Below, piece after piece: positions 8,148 through 17,232 of a stretch of 64,000 nt of DNA (the first letter of the stretch is position 1; each line of letters starts with the position of its first letter). This DNA is from an uncultured Alphaproteobacteria bacterium (lineage in GTDB: Bacteria > Pseudomonadota > Alphaproteobacteria > RF32 > CAG-239). The stretch lies in NCBI GenBank assembly GCA_934277545.1, contig CAKQUG010000001.1:62001-126000 (forward strand), written 5' to 3'. The position numbers and the translations under genes were made by a program. Below the pieces are notes generated by a model. It saw only the letters and a list, made by a program, of their open reading frames with translations, did no database searches and was not told the origin of the DNA.

Positions 8148-9332
8148 TTAAAGCTCAAGAACGCAATAACAAGAAGTCAGAAATTCTTTTAGCGCGGCTC
8201 GTTTGTCTAAATATTTCTTCCGTTCCGGCGTTAACTCCAAAGGCAATGTTTGCAGTTTTTGCTCCAACATCAACAAATTCCGGCGAGAATCTTTCACTTC
8301 TTTAACAAATTCTTGCAATGCGGGAATTTCTGAAAAATCTTCCACGAACTCTATCGTATATAAAAAGTTTTTACGCAAAACCAAAAAATCCCCCGGATAA
8401 TTGGATAAATCATTTGCCTTTTCACGCTTAATATACACATTAGCATATAGCACGTCGTCTAAATGAACGTTGATAATGCAATTTTCCGACGGGTCAACAT
8501 ACACCGAAGCGTCTTCCAGTTTTTCGTATTCCTCGTCCTCAATCGCCTGCAGTTTTTGGGCTGCCTGCAAATTGCGCATATCGTGCATAAACTCGTGAAC
8601 TCGCGCATATACACTGCTTTGCGGTAAAATATTACGTTTCAAATTGACTTCGTCATCAAAATACGGCGAACAATATGAAAAAGCCAAACAACAATTTTCT
8701 TCTTCTGTCAGTTTTATTTCATCTGTTGTCGATAATTTTAACGCCTGCAACATACCGTTATAACCTGATGCCGGCAAAAATGCTTCTAACAACTCGCGAA
8801 AAGCGTAACTGTCGGCAGCGTTATTCAGCTTGCGGCCATAAAAACATTCCAACGTCAGCAGCAAGTTGCGTTTCAGCTTTTTTTCTTTTTCATAAAGCGA
8901 AACATGCAAAGCGGCATAACGTTCATCCAGCTTTTGAATAATATCAAGAAGCGCACCGTCCGGCAAGGCTAATCCCCAGCAATAGGCTGTTATAATAGAT
9001 GTAAACAGCAAATCTTGCTTTATCTCTATTTTGCAAAGTTTAGAGATAATTTCCACAAAATCATATTGCCATGGAACAGATTTTGTTTGACAGATTAAGT
9101 CCAGCGATTGAGCAATATCTTCAAAATATTCATCAACAGCCTCTGCCAAATTCCAGAGCTCTTCTTGCTCTCCGAACGTGTTGCAAAATTTAAGACAGGT
9201 AACTGCCTTAAACGGCTTTTCGTTCAAGTCAGACAACAACAAGCCTTGCTCTTGCAAAAACATTGTTGTAAAAATGTACTGCCACAAATCTTCTTTATTA
9301 AGAAGATATTGTTTCAAAACGTCCTTATTCAT
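8148..9332 (-). CDS. hypothetical protein, no recognised family
   Basis: A 394 aa predicted cytoplasmic protein with no signal peptide or membrane segment. It is rich in Leu, Glu, Asp and Lys, with many predicted helices, an acidic stretch near residues 263-275 (EDEEYEKLED) and a Lys/Arg/Glu-rich region near the C-terminus (ERKKYLDKRAALKEF). I recognise no catalytic motif. It stands alone between lpxK and the terminator at 8095-8137. The initiating ATG follows an AT-rich leader without a strong Shine-Dalgarno site. Codon usage is like its neighbours, so it is probably a real lineage-specific gene. Confidence 0.75.
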   Translation of the reverse strand: MNKDVLKQYLLNKEDLWQYIFTTMFLQEQGLLLSDLNEKPFKAVTCLKFCNTFGEQEELWNLAEAVDEYFEDIAQSLDLICQTKSVPWQYDFVEIISKLCKIEIKQDLLFTSIITAYCWGLALPDGALLDIIQKLDERYAALHVSLYEKEKKLKRNLLLTLECFYGRKLNNAADSYAFRELLEAFLPASGYNGMLQALKLSTTDEIKLTEEENCCLAFSYCSPYFDDEVNLKRNILPQSSVYARVHEFMHDMRNLQAAQKLQAIEDEEYEKLEDASVYVDPSENCIINVHLDDVLYANVYIKREKANDLSNYPGDFLVLRKNFLYTIEFVEDFSEIPALQEFVKEVKDSRRNLLMLEQKLQTLPLELTPERKKYLDKRAALKEFLTSCYCVLEL

Positions 9333-9413
9333 AATTATTTAAAATTAAATAGTAAAACAATAAAATACAATTAAGAACTTTATTGTTTCACACAAAGCAT
9401 TTTTTGTCAAGTC

Positions 9414-10373
9414 TCAGTCTGTAATTTTTTTGCGTATAAAATCAGCAAGTTTTTCCGGCTCATCCCAAACTACAGCGACTTCAAGCACTTTTATCTCTTT
9501 TTGTAAAATATGCGGAATTTTGACATAATCTTTACTGGTTGTATAAACTTCGGCTCCCAAGTTTTTTGCCTTTTCCAAAATTTTTTCAAGTTCTGCGCGG
9601 CTATAAAAATGGTGGTCGGGAAAGTCAATGGTTTCCACCACATTGAATCCCTGCTGACTCAAAGTATGATAAAACTTTTGCGGGTGTCCGATTCCCGCAA
9701 ACGCAAGCACATTGGGATTTTCAATCGTACAAGTCTGCACCGCTTCCGTATGCCCGAAAAATACCGGTAATCCGCTTTTTGCCGCCAAATCATGCTTATC
9801 TTTGCCTAAAATTATTAACGCATCGGCACGCTTCACACCATTTTGAAAAGTCTCTCGCAATGGTCCGGCCGGAATAATTTTACCGTTACCTATACCATAA
9901 TTACCGTCAAACACTAAAAACGATAAATTTTTATAAAGCGTCGGATTTTGAAAACCATCATCCATGATTATAACATCAGCGCCGTTTTTAACGGCCAATT
10001 TTGCACCGGCATATCTGTCTGCATTTACCACTACCGGAGCTTGATGAGATAATAGCAAAGGCTCGTCCCCGACTTCGGCTGCAGAATGTTTTTTATTGTT
10101 AACAATCACGTTTTGCAAACATCCGCCATAACCACGGGTAACAAAATACGGATGCCGCAATTCCAAATCAAGAATTTTGGCAATAGATATGGAAACCGGT
10201 GTTTTACCGGTGCCGCCGGCAGTAATATTACCCACGCAAATTACCGGAATTTCCGCTTTTTTCGGTTTTACAAACCTTAAACGAGCCTGCGTCAGCACAC
10301 CGTAAACAGCACCTATCGGATATAATAATTTAGAAATCAACGAATTGGATTGCCAATATTTAGGTGTTTTCAT
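9414..10373 (-). CDS. lpxK: tetraacyldisaccharide 4'-kinase
   Basis: LpxK phosphorylates the 4' position of the lipid A disaccharide at the inner membrane, the sixth step of the Raetz pathway. The 319 aa length is typical. An N-terminal hydrophobic stretch (LLYPIGAVYGVLTQ) anchors it. The Walker A-type loop GNITAGGTGKTP lies at residues 48-59, and the LpxK signature IIMDDGFQ follows in the middle. It is last in the DUF374-waaA-lpxK operon and overlaps waaA by 14 bases, implying coupled translation. Confidence 0.95.
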   Translation of the reverse strand: MKTPKYWQSNSLISKLLYPIGAVYGVLTQARLRFVKPKKAEIPVICVGNITAGGTGKTPVSISIAKILDLELRHPYFVTRGYGGCLQNVIVNNKKHSAAEVGDEPLLLSHQAPVVVNADRYAGAKLAVKNGADVIIMDDGFQNPTLYKNLSFLVFDGNYGIGNGKIIPAGPLRETFQNGVKRADALIILGKDKHDLAAKSGLPVFFGHTEAVQTCTIENPNVLAFAGIGHPQKFYHTLSQQGFNVVETIDFPDHHFYSRAELEKILEKAKNLGAEVYTTSKDYVKIPHILQKEIKVLEVAVVWDEPEKLADFIRKKITD

Positions 10374-11637
10374 TTTCCATATACCCTTGAATTTTCTCGG
10401 CTATACCATCCAAAACCTTAGCTTCGCTCGTAGCCCAATTATAAGCTAAACTGCGTTCTGCCTCTAAAAGTTCTTTATTGCTTAACAGCTGGTCAACCAT
10501 ATCAATCAATTCAACAGTTTCATCAACCTGAATAATTCCGTCAGCGCGCTTTGCCCTATTCATGGCATCTGTAAAATTGTGCATGTGCGGTCCCACAATT
10601 ACCGCGTCTCGGCAACGAGACGGTTCCATAAAGTTTTGACCGCCGTGCGGAATCAATGAGCCACCGATAAAAACAATCGGACAAAGTTCATACCAAATCC
10701 CCATTTCTCCGATGGTATCGGCAATATAAACATCTGTTTCAGGCATAATTTTTTCACCGGCCGAACGCAAAGCCGTTTTAAGTTGGAATCTATCACGCAG
10801 CGTATCGCGGATTTCTCCGCCTCTGTTCGGGTGGCGCGGCGCAATAATCGTCAGCAACCCCGGATGCTTGGCAATAAGTTCTTTTAAATAACGGCCGATT
10901 TTTGTTTCTTCATCATTATGAGTTGAACTGACCAACCAAACCGGGCGCTCGCCGATTTTTGTTTGGATTTCTTTTTTTGCATCTTCATCAACCGGAATCG
11001 GCAACCCTGCATATTTCAAGTTACCAAGACACATCGCGTCTTTAGCGCCCAAAACACGCAAGCGGTACGCATCTTCTTCCGACTGCCCCAAACAAGCCGT
11101 AAAACAATCCAAAATTTCTTTAATGACAAAATCAAATTGCTGCCAACGCTTAAAAGATTTATTGGAAATACGCCCGTTTATCAAAATAAGCGGAATATTG
11201 CGGCGTTTAATTGTTGAAAGCATAGCCGGCCAAAATTCCGACTCAAACCAAAGAGCGATTGTCGGTTGCCAATGACGAACAAAACGCGCGGCAAACACCG
11301 GATTGTCAATCGGTAAATATTGATGGAAAGCTCTTTCCGGTAAGCGTTTGGCCATAACTTCGGCCGACGTGGTAGTACCCGTCGTAACCATTACATGAGC
11401 GTCTGGATACAGTTCCAGCAGACGGTTAATCAGCGGCAGCATGGAAATGGATTCTCCCACTGACGCACCGTGCAACCAAATCAAACGTCCGGCCGGACGC
11501 GGTTTGGTAGGACGCCCTACTCGTTCATTAAAACGTTTAACATCTTCTTTACCAATTTTTTTACGTTTTTCAATATAACGGCGGATAACCAAAGGATAAA
11601 GAGTGCGAACTAAAGTATTATAAATTCCGATAAACAT
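10360..11637 (-). CDS. waaA: 3-deoxy-D-manno-octulosonic acid (Kdo) transferase
   Basis: WaaA adds Kdo residues to lipid IVA, starting the LPS core. The 425 aa length is normal. The N-terminal domain has the membrane-proximal segment and the catalytic-region motif WLHGASVGESIS near residue 53; LINGRISNKSFKRW lies near 150; the C-terminal GT-B domain ends with the diagnostic GGSLIPHGGQNFMEPSR. The ATG directly follows the stop of the upstream acyltransferase gene, with GAGGA as ribosome site. The neighbours lpxK and DUF374 match the usual alphaproteobacterial arrangement. Confidence 0.96.
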   Translation of the reverse strand: MFIGIYNTLVRTLYPLVIRRYIEKRKKIGKEDVKRFNERVGRPTKPRPAGRLIWLHGASVGESISMLPLINRLLELYPDAHVMVTTGTTTSAEVMAKRLPERAFHQYLPIDNPVFAARFVRHWQPTIALWFESEFWPAMLSTIKRRNIPLILINGRISNKSFKRWQQFDFVIKEILDCFTACLGQSEEDAYRLRVLGAKDAMCLGNLKYAGLPIPVDEDAKKEIQTKIGERPVWLVSSTHNDEETKIGRYLKELIAKHPGLLTIIAPRHPNRGGEIRDTLRDRFQLKTALRSAGEKIMPETDVYIADTIGEMGIWYELCPIVFIGGSLIPHGGQNFMEPSRCRDAVIVGPHMHNFTDAMNRAKRADGIIQVDETVELIDMVDQLLSNKELLEAERSLAYNWATSEAKVLDGIAEKIQGYMENENT

Positions 11638-12408
11638 TTATTTTTCCTCTGCTTTATTTTTTTCTAAATTTTTTTCTGAATGTAATTGTTTGCGGCTTTT
11701 TTTAGCGACAGTGCCTTGAGGAATATAAGGAATCCCCATTTCTCTGTCCAAATTCCATGTCAGTTCGTTAAGTGTTGTTTCAATTTTTTGCCGCAATTTT
11801 TCCAGCTCGTCGGCAGTTGCTTCCGCCGGAACAAAAAACGGCTCGGTTATACAATAAATTCCTTTATGAAACGGCAACGGCACCAACATTCTATCCCAGC
11901 TTTTTTCAATAACTTTGGCGCCGGCAATGCTGTAAGTTATACCGATAATCGGCTTGCCTGATTTTTGGGCATAAAAAAGCGGGCTCATGGTCAATTTCAT
12001 CCCCGGTCCGCGCGGACCGTCAGGAATAATGGCGATACTGTTGTTTTGCTGTAAATTACGCATCAGCTCCAGCGCTGCTTCGGTAGAATTTTTATTGGTA
12101 GAGCCGCTGATGTTGCCTATACCGAATTTTTTTAAAATATTCACGATAAGTCTGCCGTCGCGGTGCGGCGAAACCAAAGCGTTCAACGTGCGTGATTTAT
12201 TCCAAAAATACGGCATCTCCAGCGTTCTGCCGTGCCAGCCTATGACAATCATACTGCCGTATTTATCTAACAATTCGTATGTTTCTTTAACTCCGCTGAC
12301 CTTCCAACGTGTTGTCAACCCCACAAATTTAAGGTAATAATAAGCAATCCAGCCGATAATTGCTTCACTTTTTTCTGATTTCAATAAATTTTTGAGCCAA
12401 TTTTTCAT
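11638..12408 (-). CDS. lysophospholipid acyltransferase family protein (DUF374)
   Basis: A 256 aa member of the DUF374 branch of the LPLAT superfamily, commonly encoded beside waaA in Alphaproteobacteria and thought to act in lipid A or phospholipid acylation. Visible motifs are WHGRTLEMPY (variant of the His-acceptor box), SPHRDGRLI, and the PDGPRGPG phosphate-binding motif near residue 135. The last about 25 residues are Lys/Glu-rich and probably disordered. It is the first gene of the operon; its promoter region (12409-12551) is shared with the divergent oxidoreductase gene. The exact substrate cannot be told from sequence. Confidence 0.85.
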   Translation of the reverse strand: MKNWLKNLLKSEKSEAIIGWIAYYYLKFVGLTTRWKVSGVKETYELLDKYGSMIVIGWHGRTLEMPYFWNKSRTLNALVSPHRDGRLIVNILKKFGIGNISGSTNKNSTEAALELMRNLQQNNSIAIIPDGPRGPGMKLTMSPLFYAQKSGKPIIGITYSIAGAKVIEKSWDRMLVPLPFHKGIYCITEPFFVPAEATADELEKLRQKIETTLNELTWNLDREMGIPYIPQGTVAKKSRKQLHSEKNLEKNKAEEK

Positions 12409-12551
12409 TTTTCTTAATTATATTCCGTAGATTTGACTTATTTATGTTTATAATACAGACTTTTTTCTTAAATACAATCTGAAAAACCAAAATATTAGGT
12501 GTTTTTTTACTCTTTTTTATGCTTTAATACTTTCAACAGAAAGGAACGAAA

Positions 12552-13724
12552 ATGAATAAACGTGTTTTAAAACCGGCTCAGCTGAAAACCGAATTGGAAA
12601 AATGTCTGCATTGCGCGGCCAAACCTTGTCAAAAAGCCTGCCCCGTACATTGCTCGCCGTGCGATTTTATTGCGGCAGCCAAAGCCGGAGACTGGCAAAA
12701 AGCCGCCGAATTGATAGAGACGCAAAATCCGTTGGCGCAAACCTGCGGTTTGATTTGCCCCGATAAATTCTGCCAAAAGGCTTGTATTCGTGCAAATTTA
12801 GATAAAGCCATAAAAATTCCGGCTGTTCAAGCGGCAATCATGCAAAAAGCCCGCGCCGAAAACACGTTTTCTATTAAAGAGGTTAAAAACAACGGCAAAA
12901 AAATAGCCGTTATCGGCTCCGGTCCGGCCGGCATGGGTGCGGCATACGAACTGTTAAGCCATGGTTTTTCCGTAACCGTTTTTGAAAAGAACAAACAAAT
13001 CGGCGGCGCTCTAAATCTTATTCCAGCCGAGCGTTTGCCTCGTGATGCTATTTCGGCAGATTGGTGCAAATTTATTCAAAATCCGAACTTTGAACTCAAA
13101 CTCAATACACAGATAACAGACTATACATCTTTGCTTGCTCAGGGATTTGACGGAATTATCATCGCAGTCGGCGAACAAAATTGCCGCACATTGGGAATTG
13201 CCGGCGAAGAATTTTGCGTACCCTATACCGACTACTTGCAAGAACCAGGAAAATATGCAGTAAACGGCAATGTGGCGATTGTCGGCGGCGGCGAAGTGGC
13301 GCTTGACTGCGCTTTAACCGCCAAACGACAAGGCGGAATCGTTGAGATGTTTGTACGCCGCCGTTTGAGCGATATGCGCATGGGACTTGATGATTACGCC
13401 GAACTGATAGATAATGAAATCAACATAACCACCATGACGCGCGTCAGTAAAATTCAAAAGCAAGCCGATAATAATTTGACTGCCTGCACTGTTAAAACTC
13501 GCTTTAACATCGCTGGAAAACTGGAAGATATTCCAAACACCGAAACTCCTCGCCCGGATTTTTCTCTGATTATTTTGGCTTTAGGCAGCAGCTGCAAAGA
13601 AGAAAAGCTGAACAATCTGCAAATAGTCTATGCCGGAGATTGTGCAACCGGAGGCTCAACCGCAGTTGAAGCCGTTGCTTCTGGAAAAGCTGCGGCGCAG
13701 AAATTAGCCGAACAGCTCGGTTAA
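12552..13724 (+). CDS. FAD/NAD(P)-dependent oxidoreductase, GltD/PreT-like
   Basis: A 390 aa flavoprotein resembling the small subunit of glutamate synthase and the PreT subunit of dihydropyrimidine dehydrogenase. Residues 18-95 form the Fe-S helical domain with two Cys clusters (CLHCAAKPCQKACPVHC and CGLICPDKFCQKAC). The FAD Rossmann motif GSGPAGMGAAYEL is at about 116-128, and the NAD(P) motif AIVGGGEVALDCAL at about 240. AAAGGA precedes the ATG. It is shorter than typical GltD (about 450-480 aa) and no large subunit lies adjacent, so the electron partner is unknown. It converges on the MATE gene with a 4-base overlap. Confidence 0.82.
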   Translation: MNKRVLKPAQLKTELEKCLHCAAKPCQKACPVHCSPCDFIAAAKAGDWQKAAELIETQNPLAQTCGLICPDKFCQKACIRANLDKAIKIPAVQAAIMQKARAENTFSIKEVKNNGKKIAVIGSGPAGMGAAYELLSHGFSVTVFEKNKQIGGALNLIPAERLPRDAISADWCKFIQNPNFELKLNTQITDYTSLLAQGFDGIIIAVGEQNCRTLGIAGEEFCVPYTDYLQEPGKYAVNGNVAIVGGGEVALDCALTAKRQGGIVEMFVRRRLSDMRMGLDDYAELIDNEINITTMTRVSKIQKQADNNLTACTVKTRFNIAGKLEDIPNTETPRPDFSLIILALGSSCKEEKLNNLQIVYAGDCATGGSTAVEAVASGKAAAQKLAEQLG

Positions 13725-15112
13725 TCTACCGGACCGGTTTCACGCAAATGCTGTTTAATTGCCCCCATTTTCCAACGCATGGTGTCTTTGCTGAATTTGT
13801 TAATATAAAAGAAGTATCCCGCTGTTACAAACAAACCGGCAGCCGTCCAAGAAATGGCGCTGGCATAAAATATACCGGTATACCCCATGATTTTTGCCAA
13901 ATAAATGGCGGCAAAAATACGAGTCGAAAGCTCGATAATGCTTGAAATAAACGGCACAATCGGCTTCCCCATACCCTGCACGGTGTTGCGGAACACAAAA
14001 ATCAATCCCAAGAAAAAGTAAAACTGCGTGCTGATAACCAAATATTCTTTACCGATAGTAATAATATCGGTATTGCCATCATTTACAAATATGCCAATCA
14101 TATTTTCACCGACTTCACGCATTAAAATAAAGCCGAATACGCTTAATCCGGTAGAAATCAAAAACGCATACTTTGCCCCGCGGCGAATACGCGAAAGCAG
14201 ATTCGCACCCCAGTTCTGCGCTGAAAAAGTTGCCATTGCCAAACCGATAGCCATCAGCGGCTGAGTTGCCACTTGCTCAATACGCAAAGCAGCGGCAAAA
14301 GCTGCGATAACCGATGGTCCGAACGAATTGCAGACACTTTGCACAATTAAGATACTAAAAGACAAAATGGAAAACTGCAATGCCATTGGCACGGCAATAT
14401 TCAGATGGTCGCGCATAATCTGCCGGTTAAATGTCATAAAACGACGTTCCAACCGCAATAACGGAAACTTTTTCCACATATACATATAGCATAAAACCAC
14501 CGAAATTGTATTAGCCACCAAAGTACCTAATGCCGAACCGACTACACCCCACTTAAAATTATTGATAAAAACAAAGTTCAGAACAATATTTATCAATGAT
14601 GAAAAAACCAAAAAATACAGAGGAGTTTTACTGTCTCCCAGTGCCCGGATAAAGCCGGAAAACAAGTTAAAAGTAACAATCATCACCGCGCTGAGCGAAA
14701 GCACATACATAAATTTATAAGCATTGTCAAAAATTGCCGCCGGAACATTCATTATATGCAGCAAAGGCTTCAAACTGAAAATCAATACCAATGTCATAAG
14801 CACGCTCAAAACAAGCGCAGCCAGCAAACTATGAAAAACTGAACGCTGTACGCCGTCTCCATCGCGCGCGCCGAAACGCTGCGCCGTAACCACAGTCAAA
14901 CCGCCGGTAAAACCAAAAGCAATCATTAAAAATACCATATAAATAGGCGCCGAACTGCCGACCGCCGCCAATGTTTCCGTACCCAGCAGACGTCCGACAA
15001 TCACCATATCGGAAATTTGATATATTTGTAAAAAGAGGTTGCCCAGCAAAAGCGGAATTGCAAATTTTATAATCAAAGTCAGCGGATTACCGGTTGTTAA
15101 ATCATTAGTCAT
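13721..15112 (-). CDS. MATE family efflux transporter
   Basis: A 463 aa polytopic membrane protein of the multidrug and toxic compound extrusion family, with about 12 hydrophobic segments. The N-terminal pattern (FAIPLLLGNLFLQIYQISD, VGRLLGTETLAAVG) and the repeat in the second half are characteristic. Such proteins exchange Na+ or H+ for organic cations or other small molecules. GAGGT precedes the ATG. It is a single gene, convergent with the oxidoreductase. The substrate cannot be inferred. Confidence 0.92.
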   Translation of the reverse strand: MTNDLTTGNPLTLIIKFAIPLLLGNLFLQIYQISDMVIVGRLLGTETLAAVGSSAPIYMVFLMIAFGFTGGLTVVTAQRFGARDGDGVQRSVFHSLLAALVLSVLMTLVLIFSLKPLLHIMNVPAAIFDNAYKFMYVLSLSAVMIVTFNLFSGFIRALGDSKTPLYFLVFSSLINIVLNFVFINNFKWGVVGSALGTLVANTISVVLCYMYMWKKFPLLRLERRFMTFNRQIMRDHLNIAVPMALQFSILSFSILIVQSVCNSFGPSVIAAFAAALRIEQVATQPLMAIGLAMATFSAQNWGANLLSRIRRGAKYAFLISTGLSVFGFILMREVGENMIGIFVNDGNTDIITIGKEYLVISTQFYFFLGLIFVFRNTVQGMGKPIVPFISSIIELSTRIFAAIYLAKIMGYTGIFYASAISWTAAGLFVTAGYFFYINKFSKDTMRWKMGAIKQHLRETGPVD

Positions 15113-15315
15113 CTTTTTTACCTCTTTTTCGTCATCAAATCTTTTTAAAATACTGGTGAGTTATAACGCACATATTTTAAATGTAAAGAGAAAAAATAAT
15201 GATTTTTTTTCAAAAAAGCAGGTTATCTAACTAAAATAGTATAAAAAATTTAGTCGATATAACAAATAGTTGACACCATTTTCAAATAAAAAACAAAAAA
15301 AATTAAAAAAAATGC

Positions 15316-15344
15316 TTGCTTTTTATTTTTTTAGCGTGTATAAA
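15316..15344 (+). promoter_or_regulatory. tRNA-Val promoter
   Basis: TTGCTT, a 17-base spacer and TATAAA end 18 bases before the tRNA. The context aaatgcttgcttttt is repeated in front of tRNA-Trp (61091-61105). The remainder of 15113-15315 is AT-rich and empty apart from the MATE leader. Confidence 0.7.
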
Positions 15345-15362
15345 CACTTTTGTTGATGAGAT

Positions 15363-15438
15363 GGGCGCTTAGCTCAGCTGGAAGAGCATCTCGTTTACAC
15401 CGAGAGGGTCGGGAGTTCGAGCCTCTCAGCGCCCACCA
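15363..15438 (+). tRNA. tRNA-Val (anticodon TAC)
   Basis: 76 bases with encoded CCA. The acceptor stem gggcgct pairs with agcgccc. The D arm is agctcagctggaagagc, the anticodon stem ctcgt/accgag presents TAC in the loop tttacac, and the T arm is gggagttcgagcctc. It is followed by a terminator. Confidence 0.97.
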
Positions 15439-15447
15439 CTTAAATAG

Positions 15448-15469
15448 CTGCCGCAAGGCAGTTTTTTTT
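15448..15469 (+). terminator. tRNA-Val terminator
   Basis: Stem ctgcc-gcaa-ggcag followed by eight T. Confidence 0.9.
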
Positions 15470-15526
15470 GTTTTAAAACTTTTGATGTCTAAACTCCCGC
15501 ATGAGTTTGTTTGCACTTCACATAAA

Positions 15527-15568
15527 AGCAAAACCCCGACAACGTATTTTGTTATCGAGGCTTTGCTT
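15527..15568 (-). terminator. terminator of the HxlR-type regulator
   Basis: Stem aaagc-aaaaccccgacaac / gttatcgaggctttgcttt; read on the minus strand it ends in T-rich sequence 20 bases past the regulator stop codon. Confidence 0.7.
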
Positions 15569-15587
15569 TTATTCAATATGTTTAATC

Positions 15588-15929
15588 TTACGCCATATCC
15601 GGCAGCAAATGTTTCATATTCTGATTATAATATTCTTCGGCCCAAGCACGCATAGAATCAAGCACCGGCTTTAAATTATAACCCAAATTAGTCAGTGTAT
15701 ATTCAACTCTCGGCGGAATTTGCGCATATACGGTACGGATTAAAATTCCTTTTTCTTCCAACGCACGCAAATTAGAGGTCAAAACCTTTTGTGTTATATC
15801 GCCAAGCTCTTTTTTGATTTCTCCAAAGCGTTTGGTGCCGTCCATCAATTCTTGAATAATCATCACTTTCCAGCGGTCGCCCATAGTCTTCAAGGCCATT
15901 TCCACCAGATTTTCCGGCATTTCAATCAT
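15588..15929 (-). CDS. HxlR family transcriptional regulator
   Basis: A 113 aa winged-helix DNA-binding protein of the HxlR/MarR-like group. The family core is visible: TMGDRWKVMIIQEL, GTKRFGEIKKELGDITQKVLTSNLRALEEKGIL, then the wing VEYTLTNLGYNL. The N-terminal Cys found in redox-sensing HxlR members is absent (MIEMPENLVEMAL), so a different signal is likely. GGAG precedes the ATG. It is monocistronic and divergent from the RgpF-like gene, its most obvious possible target. Confidence 0.9.
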   Translation of the reverse strand: MIEMPENLVEMALKTMGDRWKVMIIQELMDGTKRFGEIKKELGDITQKVLTSNLRALEEKGILIRTVYAQIPPRVEYTLTNLGYNLKPVLDSMRAWAEEYYNQNMKHLLPDMA

Positions 15930-16089
15930 TATTTTTCTCCAAAATTCACATCATTTTTATAATTAACATACCAAATTTTATTTTTCAAGTCCTATTGCCA
16001 CCTCAACCACAGATTTATTTTTACCTTCCCCTTTTAATTTGCTTTAACATCACTATCTTTATGCACACACAATTTGAAAGGAAGATAAA

Positions 16090-16875
16090 ATGCGACGTAT
16101 TTGTTTATTTGCCGGTTATGATAAAGAAAACAAAATCCAAGACTATGTGGTTTATTTAATTAAGGAACTTTCCAAAATCAGCGAGGTATATTTTATGGGT
16201 AACGGACATTTTCCGCCTGACGAAATGTTCAAAATCGCGCCGTATACACAAATGTTTTATTCGCAGCGTATGCCGCTCAAAGATTTTGGTTGTTGGCAAT
16301 ATATGATTACCAAACTGGGCTGGGAAAAATTAAAGCAATATGACGAACTTATTTTATGCAACGACAGCGTCTACGGTCCCTTATATAATTTAGAAGATTT
16401 TTTCCGTTCCATGGAACGCAAAGGTTATGACTTTTGGAGTGCCACTTCCGACTATGAAAGTCATTTTCATCTCCACAGCTATTGCATGGCCTTCTCGCAA
16501 GACGTGATAAAAAACGCCCAATTCCACAAATTTTGGCGCTCAGTGCCGTTTGCCTATGACGCGCATAATTGTGAAATGGAGTTAACTCCGCTTTTAACCG
16601 AACAAGGTTTTATCGGCAACAGCTATATCCGTACTTTTAAGCAAGAAAATATTTTGCGCAATCCGGTGCAAATGCTGCAAGACCATCAGGCGCCTTTTAT
16701 CAAAGTAAAAAGTTTTTTGCCGGAAAACAATTATACCGCCGGCACGGGGATAGAATTGCGTTATCAGATTCGCACCAAAACCGATTATGACACTTCATTG
16801 ATTCAAAAACACATAAACCTTGCTCATTTGCCGCAAACCATGAGGCAAAAAATTGCCAGATTCGCCGGCTTGTAA
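16090..16875 (+). CDS. rhamnan synthesis F family (RgpF-like) polysaccharide protein
   Basis: A 261 aa protein resembling the RgpF/rhamnan-synthesis F group involved in cell-surface polysaccharide assembly. The characteristic block YDELILCNDSVYGP lies near residues 86-99, followed by a GYDFWSATSDYE-like segment and GNSYIRTFK. It lacks a signal peptide, as expected for a cytosolic glycosyltransferase-like enzyme. AAAGGAAG precedes the ATG. It is an isolated single gene outside any polysaccharide cluster in this window, so acceptor and sugar are unknown. Confidence 0.75.
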   Translation: MRRICLFAGYDKENKIQDYVVYLIKELSKISEVYFMGNGHFPPDEMFKIAPYTQMFYSQRMPLKDFGCWQYMITKLGWEKLKQYDELILCNDSVYGPLYNLEDFFRSMERKGYDFWSATSDYESHFHLHSYCMAFSQDVIKNAQFHKFWRSVPFAYDAHNCEMELTPLLTEQGFIGNSYIRTFKQENILRNPVQMLQDHQAPFIKVKSFLPENNYTAGTGIELRYQIRTKTDYDTSLIQKHINLAHLPQTMRQKIARFAGL

Positions 16876-17232
16876 TTAAGAAATCCAAGCGTTTTGCAAA
16901 TGTCTTATTGAAAACGGCAGCTTGACCAACACGGCGTCAAAGCGAATATCATAGCCACTATATTGTGTCTGATTACCAACAAAAACCGCGGCGCCTCTAA
17001 TCAGTCGCTGCCGTTGTTTGACCGTAATTGCATACGCAGCCTCATCTAAAGTGCGGCGCTTTTTTACCTCAACAAAGACCAAACACTTGTCTTTGCGGGC
17101 AATAATATCTATCTCGCCGGCGGTTGTTCCGCGGCCGACAACAATATTTTTTGCCACAATCCGATAACCATGCAGCCGCAAATACAAACGCGCTAAAAAT
17201 TCCGCCCATTTACCGCTGCGGTAACTATTCAT
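16876..17232 (-). CDS. yraN: YraN family (UPF0102) endonuclease-like protein
   Basis: A 118 aa protein with the restriction-endonuclease-like core of UPF0102: GKWAEFLARLYLRLHGYRI, GEIDIIARKDKCLVFVEVKKR (the D...ExK-type catalytic pattern), and KQRQRLIRGA. The biochemical role is not established. It overlaps the 3' end of rsmI by 8 bases; with the LppC lipoprotein gene across the divergent promoter this reproduces the common rsmI/yraN/lpoA neighbourhood. Confidence 0.92.
   Translation of the reverse strand: MNSYRSGKWAEFLARLYLRLHGYRIVAKNIVVGRGTTAGEIDIIARKDKCLVFVEVKKRRTLDEAAYAITVKQRQRLIRGAAVFVGNQTQYSGYDIRFDAVLVKLPFSIRHLQNAWIS

Noticed and set aside
15350..15655. 101-codon frame over tRNA-Val
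   Set aside because: It runs through the tRNA and both terminators; coding is implausible.
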